Below, piece by piece: positions 1 through 12,500 of a DNA stretch of 64,000 nt (the stretch's first letter is position 1; the number at the start of each line of letters is the position of its first letter). Origin of the DNA: Paracentrotus lividus (Eukaryota > Echinodermata > Echinoidea > Camarodonta > Echinidae); the NCBI GenBank assembly GCA_940671915.1, contig CALNVZ010003432.1:9207342-9271341 (forward strand), given 5' to 3'. Position numbers and translations under genes: made by a program. The notes under the pieces are model-generated. The model had not been told where the DNA came from. It saw only the letters and a program-made list of their open reading frames with translations, and searched no databases.

Positions 1-270
1 GTATTAATTGTGCATTGGACCTTGCATTTTTCTATTTGCATGCTGATGTGAAAAAAAACTTGCAAAATTCTTGTGTTTCGACATGGTCGTAACAGGAGTA
101 CCATTGATAGTCTAGTCGTAGCCTTAATTATCTGTTTATTTGATTTAATTTTCTGTGTAAGAGATGTTTTATTCTAAAAGATCTCTACAAAATGGATTTT
201 CTCAAAATATACTTGTTATTTCATGTCATGCAATTTTATGTCATTTATAAAGGGCTCCCTCCTTTGACAG

Positions 271-505
271 CGGTATGGAGACACAGGAAACCTCTGCCTC
301 CCATGACGTCCATACCGGCCCCCCTCAGCTGCGCCTCCCCACCGTACCGGGCAGCCATGGGGGTCCCCCTGCTGTTGCTCCTAAGCCAGGCACGCCCCTC
401 TGGCTGAAGAAGATGGTGGATTGGCAGAACGCTGAGAAGGAGAAGGAGTTTGGAGAGTATGGACGAATGAAGGAGAGTGTACAGCATCTATCTGCAGCTA
501 ACCAG
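271..505 (+). CDS. RIMBP-like exon a (N-terminal, start Met at 275 or upstream)
   Basis: The acceptor is CTTTGACAG before 271 and the donor GTGAGG follows 505. From Met 275 there are 77 codons ending in phase 0. The N part is Pro/Gly rich (PPAVAPKPGTPLWLKK) and the C part starts the coiled coil (EKEKEFGEYGRMKESVQ). The frame is open to the acceptor, so the initiator could be in an exon left of the window. Confidence 0.7.
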
Positions 506-3500
506 GTGAGGATATTCAAGATTCTCGCAATACTACCCTTTCTGTAATTCAGTATAAGAAGATTTTGATTCCCAAAGGGACTTGATCCTCTTTTGATGAA
601 AACTGAGTTATTGCATCAGATCGTTGTTCTGGTAGGTGGTTTAATGACATTTCCCCCGGCGACATTTGCTCCGTTATAAATTCTGCACACTAATCCAATG
701 ACTAACTTCAACCCTGGATTTAACACTACACCCTACCCTAAACCTAACCCTAAAATTAACATAAAAACCCTAATGCAACCCTAACCCTAGCTCTACATCT
801 TAGACAAAATAAAGCCATGAGCAATTGTCACAGGAGCAAATGTTGTGTCATCCTGGTGGGTATTTGTCTTTGAACAAGAGGATTGACTTTAGTTTTGCAA
901 ACAAACCCAATTAAACCAGCCTTTTAACTTCATTTTGTCAAAGATGCCTGCATTAATTCTGGTAAACAAACTCATGCATTTATGTAAAATGTAATTTGTT
1001 CAATAAGAAATATGGTGAGAAAGCAGCTTAACAATAGAACACAATAAAAGAAGACAATACAAAGCAACTGAACAAAAAAAAATCCTAAAACAAGAGAAAG
1101 GATTTGAGAAGTTAAAGAACCTTTCTGTTATTTCATTTCTAAAGATTCCTTTCATTGTAGAATCTTAATTTGAAAGCTGAATAATTTGGTATTTAAATAA
1201 CAAATGCCATTTGTAAAAGTGACTAACCATAAACTAAATCTTGAGCCAGATAGATGTGTATGTATCAAAGTTCTACATGTTCTATTTCCATGTACAATTT
1301 TTTTTCATTACTTTTTTTTTCAAGGCGCTTGGGGTAATAATTGAATGATAATGTTATGGAGGGCCTGCTGGGAGAACAGTTGCTGACAACTGAAGTGGCT
1401 ACCCTAGGTAAATAAGTCTATTATTATTAATACTAATACTATAATACTTTTATTATTATTGTTATTATGTTTGCAGGAACTTGAGGATGAACTGAGACAG
1501 CTGAAGGTTGATAGAGAACAGATGAAGAGACAAGTCCAAGGAGCTAGTGATGCTAGAGAGCTACAACAAAAGGTATTATTATTAACCCATTGCCATGGAA
1601 ACCAGTTGATTTATGTTCTAAGACTAATAGGGGAATGCAACTTTTCAGTAATCTATGGTTTAAAGATTGATAATATGAACATTTCGTCGGCTGAGAACCA
1701 TATGGGCGCTATTACAGATCAAAGATCTCCGTTGAGAACCAGAATGGTGCTATTACCATTGACTTTGTACAGCAATAGCACCCTTCTGGTTCTTAACGGA
1801 ACATCTTTAAGATGCAATCACGCCCTTCTGGCTCTCAACAGACGATTTCGACAATTCAATCAAATCAACTGCTCTGGCAATGCTATCATATAAGGAAGTT
1901 AAAGCCTAATTTGAGATGTTGTAGCCAAAATAACTTGGAAAGAATCTGTTAAATTTTGTATACATATTGTTTTATGAACATATAGATGTACCTACATCAA
2001 ATATTCGCTTTATGGTTTACACAATTTCCTGCAAATTCATTTGGTGTGCAGTGTCTATGTACTATGCTGGATTTTAGTATGGAAGCTGCAGGTGTTTTAT
2101 ATATTTTTTACTATGACTACTCAAGATTATCTTCAAACATGTACATTTAGCCACATACGTACTAATTTTTATGACGTACCGGATTTAAAAACGTTATTTT
2201 GTGACGTTTCACGCTCAAGAATTGTGGATTTCCTTAAAGAAATAAATCTTTTTCTCAGATTTAAAAAAAAATAACATTGAAGCTTATCAAAGCAGCTATG
2301 ACAATTATTAAGACATTAAAAATTAACTATAGTCTTTCGGAGGAGACTTTAAGCCGTCGGTCCCGTGTGATGGAGAGCAACCCCACTTGCACGTTAAAGA
2401 ACCTGCTTTCCTATTCGAAAAGAGTAGGGAATTTTTTCCCGGGAAAGTAGCCACCCAACTAACTCAGTATACGCATTAAAGTAATATCTAGTTTGACACT
2501 TATATGACACATTGTGTTGGTAGTGTCGTTAAACCCTAATCAATCAATCAATCAAACATGTACATGTGCCTATACTTACCAGGTTGGCAAATCTGCTATT
2601 GTTACAGTGAGGTAAAGCACCTTTTCACTAACTGAAGTTTTAAAATAAATTTCTTTACAGCTTCAGAGCCGTGAGTTGGAACTAGAAGACAAAGAACGAC
2701 AAGTGACACGTTTGAAAACTGAAATCAAGGAAAGAGAGATGGAAGTTGTTCGACTGAAATCACAGGTAGATATTTTTTTAGATTTATGTTGGTGTTATTT
2801 GTGTACAAAATTATTTATTTTATGTTTTTGTGTAGCTTACTAGCAATTTGATACATTTTATATTGTTGTAATTCATCTGAAGTTTGTTTAAACTGTACAT
2901 GTACTGTATGGGTCATATCAGGTAAACTAATTTAATTTGAATTTAATATGAAAGGAGATGAAAGATACAGTGTATCATTTGATAATTGTATGAAAGTTAA
3001 TCAAATTTCTATCCTGTGTTAATACATTTACATATATATACTTAACTTTCATTGCTGTCAGATGTTTCATTTCGTAATATTATTAGAAATGATCAACATA
3101 TTAAAAAAAAGTGGGACAAACTAAGTGTCATTTCCAGTGTCTTCTTCATTGTTTCAATAGCAACATTGTATTACACACTAAAAGTATGGTTAAATGACAT
3201 GTCTATATACAATGTATATCTTTAATTTTAGACGACGATGCACCAACAGGTAATTCAATGGAAAGGGGTTTTCTTAAAGAGTGCATTAAAATGACATTTC
3301 ATGATTTGCCAGCTACTGGAGATGGTATTGCTAATAAAAAATTTTCATTTCCTTCTGCAATGTTAAGCATCAAAATTGTCATTTGAACATTTTTTTGTTT
3401 TGTAAATGTTTTTTTTAGTAGCTCAAATATGGTTTGCAGGCTATTAGAAGTGGTTTTGCTAATACATATTTTATTTCCAACTAAACTGTGCAAAGGTACT

Positions 3501-6500
3501 GCCCACTAGTCATTATCAAAACATATTTGAGTTTCTAAACAATGGCTAATATTCTTTGATTTATCATCATCATAAATCTGGTATCCATTTCTGAGAATCA
3601 ATTAGCTCCACATATTTAAACCAACCATACATGTACATGCACTTGATCTAAAAATATTTTAAGGTTGATTATTTAAAAGTTAGGTTATTTGGCTGAATTA
3701 GCTAATAAATTATTAAGGCTTCTATCATAAAATTAACTCTATAAACACAAAATGTATGTTTTCATTAAATACTCATGGGTAAATTTAAAAAAGAATCAGA
3801 AATAATCCTATCGGTTCTATATGCTACACATTTGGCCTATTAAAAGTGTGTCATAATTCAACAATGTTGGCCATGATAAAATATAGACACTCTAACATAC
3901 AAATATGCTCAGTTTCATTCTTTGTTTTTAACATCTACACATGTACCATCCATAATTTTTTTTTCCATCTTGATAAATTCCACTTCAAATTTCATACAAA
4001 GTTGGAGGCATTGTCACAGGCTGGTAAGACCAGTTAAAATGACATTTCATGATTTGCCAGCTACTGGAGATGGTATTGCTAATAAAAATTTTTCATTTCC
4101 TTCTGCAATGTTAAGCATCAAAATTGTCATTTGAACATTTTTATGCCTCCGCCACCGAAGGTGGTGCCGGAGGCATCATGTTTTCGGGTTGTCCGTCCGT
4201 CCGTCCGTCCGTCCCGTTTGCTCGTTATCGCGATATATCAAGAACCACTTGAGATATCAACTTCAAACTTGGGGATGTTATTTATCACCATAGGAAGATG
4301 ATCTGATTAGATTTTGGAGTATGTAAGTCAAAGGTCAAGGGTCACAGAGGTCAAATTGTGAAATTCCATGTATTAAGCTCGTTATCGCGTTATCTTAAGA
4401 ACCACTTGAGATATCAACTTCAAACTTGGGGATGGTATGTATCATCATAGAAAGATGATCTGATTAGATTTTGGAGAATGTAGGTCAAGGGTCACAGAGG
4501 TCAAATTGTGAAATTTCATGTATTGTGTTAGTTATCGCCATATGAAGACGATTTTATTATATTTTAGAGTGTGTAGGTAAAAAATTGAGGAAGGACTATG
4601 ATCTAATAAGGTTTGGGGTCACAAGGTCAAAGGTCAAGGTCAAAGATGTCTTTGTATAAAGGAAAATCAATAGATGAATGTGCTGTGTATTTCTGATCTG
4701 GCAATGGCGGAGGCATAAATTTCGACCGTGCGCGGTCGAGGATTCATCTTGTTTTGTTTTGTAAATGTTTTTTTAGTAGCTCAAATATGGTTTGCAGGCT
4801 ATTAGAAGTGGTTTTGCTAATACATATTTTATTTCCAACTAAACTGTGCAAAGGTACTGCCCACTAGTCATTATCAAAACATATTTGAGTTTCTAAACAA
4901 TGGCTAATATTCTTTGATTTATCATCATCATAAATCTGGTATCCATTTCTGAGAATCAATTAGCTCCACATATTTAAACCAACCATACATGTACATGCAC
5001 TTGATCTAAAAATATTTTAAGGTTGATTATTTAAAAGTTAGGTTATTTGGCTGAATTAGCTAATAAATTATTAAGGCTTCTATCATAAAATTAACTCTAT
5101 AAACACAAAATGTATGTTTTCATTAAATACTCATGGGTAAATTTAAAAAAGAATCAGAAATAATCCTATCAGTTCTATATGCTACACATTTGGCCTATTA
5201 AAAGTGTGTCATAATTCAACAATGTTGGCCATGATAAAATATAGACACTCTAACATACAAATATGCTCAGTTTCATTCTTTGTTTTTAACATCTACACAT
5301 GTACCATCCATAATTTTTGTTTTCATCTTGATAAATTCCACTTCAAATTTCATACAAAGTTGGAGGCATTGTCACAGGCTGGTAAGACCAGTCAGTCCGA
5401 TGAGATGACTTTGTGGCGTTTAAAGGATCAGGTAAAATAAAGAGAAAACAATTAAAGACACATCTCTCACCTGCATGTCACCCCCCTCCCCCTGCCGGTG
5501 TGTTTAATGCACCCTAAAGCACTTGCTTCAAACCAAATTCCTCTTTATGTAAACTGTGTGATCAACATGGCAAGTTGCCAACTTAATAGTAATGATTTAT
5601 AAACAAGTTCGAGAAAATGCTGAAGGTGTCATATTGATCAAAGATTATTTCCTAACTGTCACATTTTGTGTCATTCTCACATGCTGTGCTTTGTTTTTAA
5701 CACTCACACAAGATTATATTTAGCTAATTCGGGCTACCTGCAATACAAAAATTAATCGATATTGTTCTATATATTCGGTATTATCGCCAAATTACACGGG
5801 TCAAAGATCAAATCATTGACAGCTCTACTTCCGCTAGGTGCAACAGCATGCGTAACCGCCATTGGCTGAAATTCCTTGTTGTTGTTTACCTTAAAATTGT
5901 ACCATTACCGGGTCCTAAGGTGTGGTGAGTTTCTTATGTACGTCCTACTTAGGTTTTTGATAGGCCGATCGAAAAAAAGGAGGAAATTCGACTAAACAAA
6001 ATCCTCTTAATGCAGGCCAAATGCAGGATGTCTCGTTCCCTATGATCGACAAATTTGCTCGATTGCTAGTAGGCCTATGCGTCCATAATTATTTAATGCG
6101 CACGTGAACAGCTAGCCGCGCTTACAGATTTTGAGTCGGAAGCTGAGTTGTCAACGATATTGCAATGCATGTTGGGTAATCTAACCTGCTGGCACTATAT
6201 ATCAAGTCGATCGAATTGAATACATTAATTTTCTGGTAAAAGCTTGAGTTGCTGCCTAGAAATATCTTGTTTATTAGCTTTTTTGTTTTTGGAGAATTTT
6301 TTTATATCATGGAAAAGGAAAACTACCTGCATACAAATGTTTCCCTTCCTCACATGGGGGTAAAAGACTAATTGCAGATTAGATTTTTAATGACAAACTT
6401 TTCCCCCCTTTCTTTTTAGATTAATCTTGGCTAGATGAAATTCCTTAAACTTATTTCCATGTGTTAATGATACATTACTGAAATATAACTGTAACATGAT

Positions 6501-9500
6501 GTCCAATTTGATGAAAACCTATCATAAGCTTCAAGAATTGCAAGCTAATTCTAAACAGCTAACCTACTAAAGAAAGACTAATAAATAAAATATTGCCCAC
6601 ATTTGCTGTTTTTTTAACAGTTGATATCACCATGATATTCTTTATATCGGGTTCTATGTATTGTCTCATTATATCTGATGCACATTATACACTCACTCTC
6701 AAACGTTTGAACTTGAATTTTAAAGTGACAGATGAAATTAAAAAACATTTCATGCACTCTTTTTTAAAAGTTTACACCATAAGTTCCAAATAAAAGAACA
6801 AAATTTGTTTTGGAACATATGACCAAATAAAATATTGATATGGATCCATGTACAGCAGGTGTTTAATTGTGGTGTGTTTTTATTAAAAATCTAACATTGT
6901 TGGTAGCAGGCAACATTAAAAAAATGGTTGATTTTCATTAACTTAATATGTAGCTTGATTTCACATTAACATGCAAATATAATGCTCTTTCCCTATTTGT
7001 TAACTATCCTAAACTTTCTACCCTGGGGTAGGCTTGGTTATTAGCAAGACACAATGTATGATTGTTGTAGTCTTAAAATCAGAAGATGGAAATAATATGC
7101 AATCGCACAGTGCTTGCTAGTTTTAATAAATTTTTAAAATACAATTTTGCCAGCATATGGAAAAGAAAAGAGACATGCATTATTACAGAGGCAAATGTCA
7201 ATCAAAATAATAGCCATGGGGAAATTGAGGTGATGTTGATGATTTTGAAGATAGGTGAACAAAGTTGAGATGATTTTATTATCTTCATCATAGAGGCTTC
7301 TTTAAGCTAGTGCTGTGTATGATAGAATTTGCAATTCTCTGGAGACCCAAAATCATAATGTCAATAATTTTTAGTATAAAGATCTAATGTTAGAAATAAT
7401 TAGTTTACACACAAATATTTTGTACTTAAAACTCAATTGAGCTGTTTAAATGATAACCAAACTATTTTGGATGTAGAATGTGAGGCACTGTTTTAGATGG
7501 TTGACAATTACATGTAGGCCTATAGCAGCACCTTTTGCATTCCCCAAACTTTGTACACCCCTCAAAAGCTAACAAACAATGCTGATACAATATTGTATTT
7601 TGATTGTGTTCAGTTGGAACGCACCCAGGAGCAGCTGAGAGAGAAAGAACATCTCATCCATTCTCATGATGCAACACTGGGCCGAGTGAAAGCTGATCTT
7701 GTCAAGAAAGAAACTGAGCTGTTGTCAAAGGTACTATGGGTGACTTTTTATGATTTATCAGTCTATAAAGCAGTTAATTTTTCTTGTGTAACCAGGTCCT
7801 GCAAGGCTATAAGTCAAATTCCTGAAAAAAAGCATACCCAACTCGAGCCGTGTGTTAAAAATGTATAATTTATGTGATATTAATTTCATTTCATGTTAAA
7901 GAATATTTTATTCAATACAATAATACCAAAAGTATTTGTGAACTGTCATGGATGACTGAGTGCTTGGGCTTTAAAAAATTTGTGTCAAAATTGGGGTGTA
8001 CCAAGTTTTGGCAGAAACAACCCATGCATTTCAATAGTCCAAGTAACATTTTCTACCTTGTGAATGGACTTGCGTCCGCCAACACAGGTTTCAAAAACAA
8101 AGTGCTCAGTCGTCTGTGACAGCAGAGGTATAAGTTATGTATCAACATGAGAATTGTTATACATTATTATGTTGATATTGATTTCATTTCAATTGAATTT
8201 GATTTGTCAATGATCTCTCAGGAGAACTCTCTGCAACTAAAGGTGGATGAGCTGATGATGGTGAAGGAGAGAATGAGACTCATGGAGGAAGGACACAGAG
8301 ATGATAATACCAAGCTTCAGCTCTCTGAGTACTCCTCTAAACTTACTACGCTCACTGCACAGGTTGGTGACATCCATGTTTGTCCTTATAGAGGATGGTG
8401 ATGGTGATAATGATTGTGGTGATGATGATAGTGGTGATGGTGATGGTGATAGTGATGATGGTGGGATGACAGTGATGATGATAATACCAAGCTTCAGCTC
8501 TCTGAGTACTCATCTAAACTTACTACACTCACCGCATAGGAACGTGACCTCAATGTTGTTCTTCTAAAAGAAATGTTTCTATGAGAAAAAAACCATGATA
8601 TGTCCCAAGAATTTGATAGAAGTAGAATACCATGAAGTAGGAACGGATGATGATGATGGTGGTGATGATGCTGATGATGATTGTAGTGGTAGTGGAGATG
8701 ATGAGGATGATGGTGGTGATGATGGTGATGATGATGACGATGAAGATGATGTTGATGGCGGTGGTGATGATGATGAAGATGATGGTGATGATGATGGTGG
8801 GGATGACGATGGTGAAGGAGAGAATGAGACTCATGGAGGAAGGTCACAGAGATGATAATACCAAGCTTCAGCTCTCTGAGTACTCTTCTAAACTTACCAC
8901 ACTCACCACACAGGTAGGTGACATCAATGTTTGTCCTTATATAGGATGGTGATGGTGATAATGATTGTGGTGATGATGATAGTGGTGATGGTGATGGTGA
9001 TAGTGATGATGGTGGGGATGACAGTGATGATGATAATACCAAGCTTCAGCTCTCTGAGTACTCATCTAAACTTACCACACTCACCGCACAGGTTGGTGAC
9101 CTCAATGTTTGTCCTTATAGAGGATGGTGATGGTAATGATGATGATGAGTGTGGTGATGATGAAGATGGTGGTGATGATGATGGTGGGGATGACAATGGT
9201 GAAGGAGAGAATGAGACTCATGGAGGAAGGTCACAGAGATGATAATACCAAGCTTCAGCTCTCTGAGTACTCCTCTAAACTTACCACACTCACCGCACTG
9301 GTAGGTGACATCAATGTTTGTCCTTATATTAGATGGGATGGTGATGGTGATGATGAGTGTGGTGATAATGATGGTGATGATTTTGGTGATGATGATTGTG
9401 ATTGTGGTAATAATGATGGTGGTGATAGTGGTAACGATGATGGTCAAGCAGAGAATGAGAATACCATGAAGTAGGAATGGATGATGATGATGATTGTGGT

Positions 9501-12500
9501 GGTGATGATGATGATGATGATGATGGTGATGACGATGACAATGATGATGATGATGGTAATGATGATGGTAGTGGTGTTGGTGTTGGTGATGAGGAAGATG
9601 ATGGTGGTGGTGAGGATGATGATGGTAGTGGTAGTGGTGATGATGGTCATGGTGATGATGGTGGTAGTGATAATGATGGTTATGTTAGTGGTGGTGATGA
9701 GGATGATCATGGTGATGATAATATGGATAATTGTGATGATGGTGATGATGATGATGATATTGGTGATGATGATAGTGCTAATGATCAAGATGGTGATTGT
9801 GGTGAAATTGATGATGATGAGGTGGTGGTGATGATGATGATGATGATGAAGATAATGGTAGTGGTAGGTATAATGTGGTGATGATGATTGTGATGATAAC
9901 GATCACGGCAAGTATCAAAGATCTTCATCTGTTATAGAATTAAAACCAAGATAAAGGGTACTTACAGAAAGCATGGTGTGTGTGATATTACTCTTACAAT
10001 CAATATAATTTCTGTATGTATTCTCTTCCTAAATCCATTTACAAATTCATAACATGTAGAAGAAGACTAAAAAAAGCTTTTGTAAATCTCTGATCCAGAA
10101 CGAGAGTCTACGTACAAGACTGTCTGAGCTGGAGCCATTGGAAAGAGAAGTAGGAGAGCTTCGGGCAGAGCTAAGCAGGAGCTCAAACTCTACCAGGAGT
10201 TCAGAGGCTCTGGAGAAGAAGCTGCAAATGGCACAAAAGATGCTCCAGGAAAAGGTAGATACCAGTAGTGGACCCAGCTTTATGTCACACAATTAAAAGT
10301 ATTTGCCCATGCTCAAACATAATAGAGGCGCTTTTTCCCCTAGCCATTTGGGCCTGCAGAATTAATTAAAATTGGGAATCTTGGACCTCCGTCTGGATAC
10401 AGTGTAGTGTTGTTTAGTTTAATATGACGACAATTAATCACATATCCAAAAAAAAATTTATACTGAATGTTCAAATCTTCAGATATAGTATGTATGATAA
10501 CTACATTTACCAAATAATTTTGGTAGAAATACATACTATGATTAATGAGCAAAGAAAGATGCTAGTGATACAGGGTAGGTGTGTTTTTAATATATGCAAC
10601 TTCAAACAATTTTTATACACATGTAAATGTAGTTAGCATGCAATAATTTGCTTGAAGTTTGAAATCAATGTTTATTTGAGGTATAATTCACTACAGCCCT
10701 CTAAAAGTAAATTTAATTCATGTATATATGTGTTAGTCAGACGCCCATGCATACAACAGCTAGCATATCCAGAACACCATCTCACCAATTGCTTACAAAA
10801 AAAAAATATCGCAAAGTAATATAGTGGTACTTCAGATGACATATTATATGACTACATGTATCAAAATAAAATTATTTGATGTGCAGACCAAATTTTTAAG
10901 TTTGAAATTTCAGTGAAATTGAGGATTTTTTCCCCACCATTTTTGACATCCCTTGCAATGACAGACAGAGAATGAGATGAGATTAGCCGAAGATAATGCT
11001 AGTCTACAGCAGAGACTCCGAACAACACAGACTCAAGATAAATACACCAAGGACTTGGAGAAAGACTATTCCAAATTAGAGGGGCAGGTACGAAAAATCA
11101 CATTTTAAGATATAAACACTTTACACTTCTTTTTTTTTTTTGGACAGCGTTTAGAAGCATTGTATGAAGCACTAAATGTTGTATATTATTATTACAAAAT
11201 AAACCCCTCTTTAATCACTTGAAGTAATGTTTAAAAAAGTTATTTTTTCTAGATATTTTCTACACCAAGCTAAGGTAGATTCTATGATCATGAGGAGGTT
11301 ATTATGTAAAAATGAATGCCTGACATATCAGATCACACCAAACACAGTTTGAAGGGGTACATTGTATGATATATGAATCAGTGTTCAGTTGATATGTTGC
11401 ATATCGTGTAGATTGAACTACTTCCTGTTTAATGAAGCAATACTTGCGAAACTTAGCAAAAACATTGATCTTAGGATGTTTATGAGCAAGGCAAACTTTT
11501 TGAATATTTTGTATACTGTGTGCAATGGAAATGGCATATTGTAAAAAATCAGAAAAATCTTGTTAGAAATTGAAGGTTAAGTGCCCAATATTTAAAGTCA
11601 CTGACTTGTTTCCTTTGTATATATAAAGAAGTAATCTATTGATAACTTTAGGTAGATATATAATCAGCCCTAAAGTCATAAAAGCCGGGAGTTGGCTGAA
11701 CTAGACTTGAATATGCCGTCACACCCCAGAAATACATGTAAATATTTTTAACTTCTTTTGATTGTATTTGTTCATTCAGATGGGGACATTAGAACATGAA
11801 AGGAATGAGGCTGAACTAGCTGTTGCCCCACTAAAGGTATGTAATTTAATCATTATATCTGCTGAGCTAGGGCTATGAGCATTCTCGGACGGTGTGTGCC
11901 CTCTAGAAGTTTACACTGTAATTATTACTATTATTACATGACTTTCTTTTGACATATGCAGTTGTAAGACAAAAAATATTGAGATACATTTGTAACAATT
12001 AACATTTACCTTGTATTTAGTACATTAATGAATATTTCGACCTACTGTATGTCTTTATGTTTTTATTCTATTAATATTTGATATTGGCTGTTTTTTCCTC
12101 CAAATTTATCACCCAGGCAAAGGTGTCTTATCTAACCAAGAAATGCCAGGAACGCGATGGCCTGATCAGAAAGCTCAAGCAAGAGATCGTCATGGCAAAA
12201 TCTGAGAAGTCTGCTGATCTTCTTCAGCAAATTGGCAACCTCTCAACCCTATTACCTGAAGAAGCGTACAACGAACCCCTGAAGACTCGTCCTAAACCAA
12301 GCAAACAAAATGGACTCCGCTCAACGTCACAGAAACAGAACAGGACTGAAAAGTTGGATTTGTCAGATTTATTGGATGATGACGAAAGGGAGTTCTTAAA
12401 AAGAGAATCTTTGGAAAACGGGGATTCATTGTTGGACATGGGACACGACGAAGGGGAGATTTCACTCCAAGAACTAATGAAACAAACAAAATCTCATCGT

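Larger units (their letters stand above)
506..1476 (+). other. Intron with a foldback MITE and a SINE 3' fragment
   Basis: Non-coding interval between two in-phase exons. It holds the MITE at 655-852 and the SINE fragment at 1322-1470, listed separately. The rest is unremarkable AT-rich sequence. Confidence 0.7.
1573..2660 (+). other. Intron with a four-arm foldback and a SINE fragment
   Basis: Open reading continues past the donor at 1573 for some 100 codons but shows no domain. It covers the foldback at 1680-1856. A SINE-like fragment with a TCAA tail follows at 2330-2556. Confidence 0.6.
8363..9900. repeat. GAT/GGT minisatellite interleaved with partial copies of the preceding exon
   Basis: Arrays of GATGGT/GATGAT triplets alternate with copies of the exon 3' part: short copies at 8475-8539 and 9028-9091, long copies at 8806-8913 and 9196-9300. 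A higher-order block of about 552 bp is duplicated (8257 onward matches 8808 onward, and 8475 matches 9028). The region 9330-9900 is triplet repeat alone. The long Asp-rich and Met/Val-rich open frames here are by-products of the triplets. Confidence 0.9.

Noticed and set aside
8595-9881. Long open frames rich in Asp/Gly, Met/Val or His
   Set aside because: They are products of GAT/GGT triplet repeats, which are open in several frames on both strands. There is no start context, splice support or domain.
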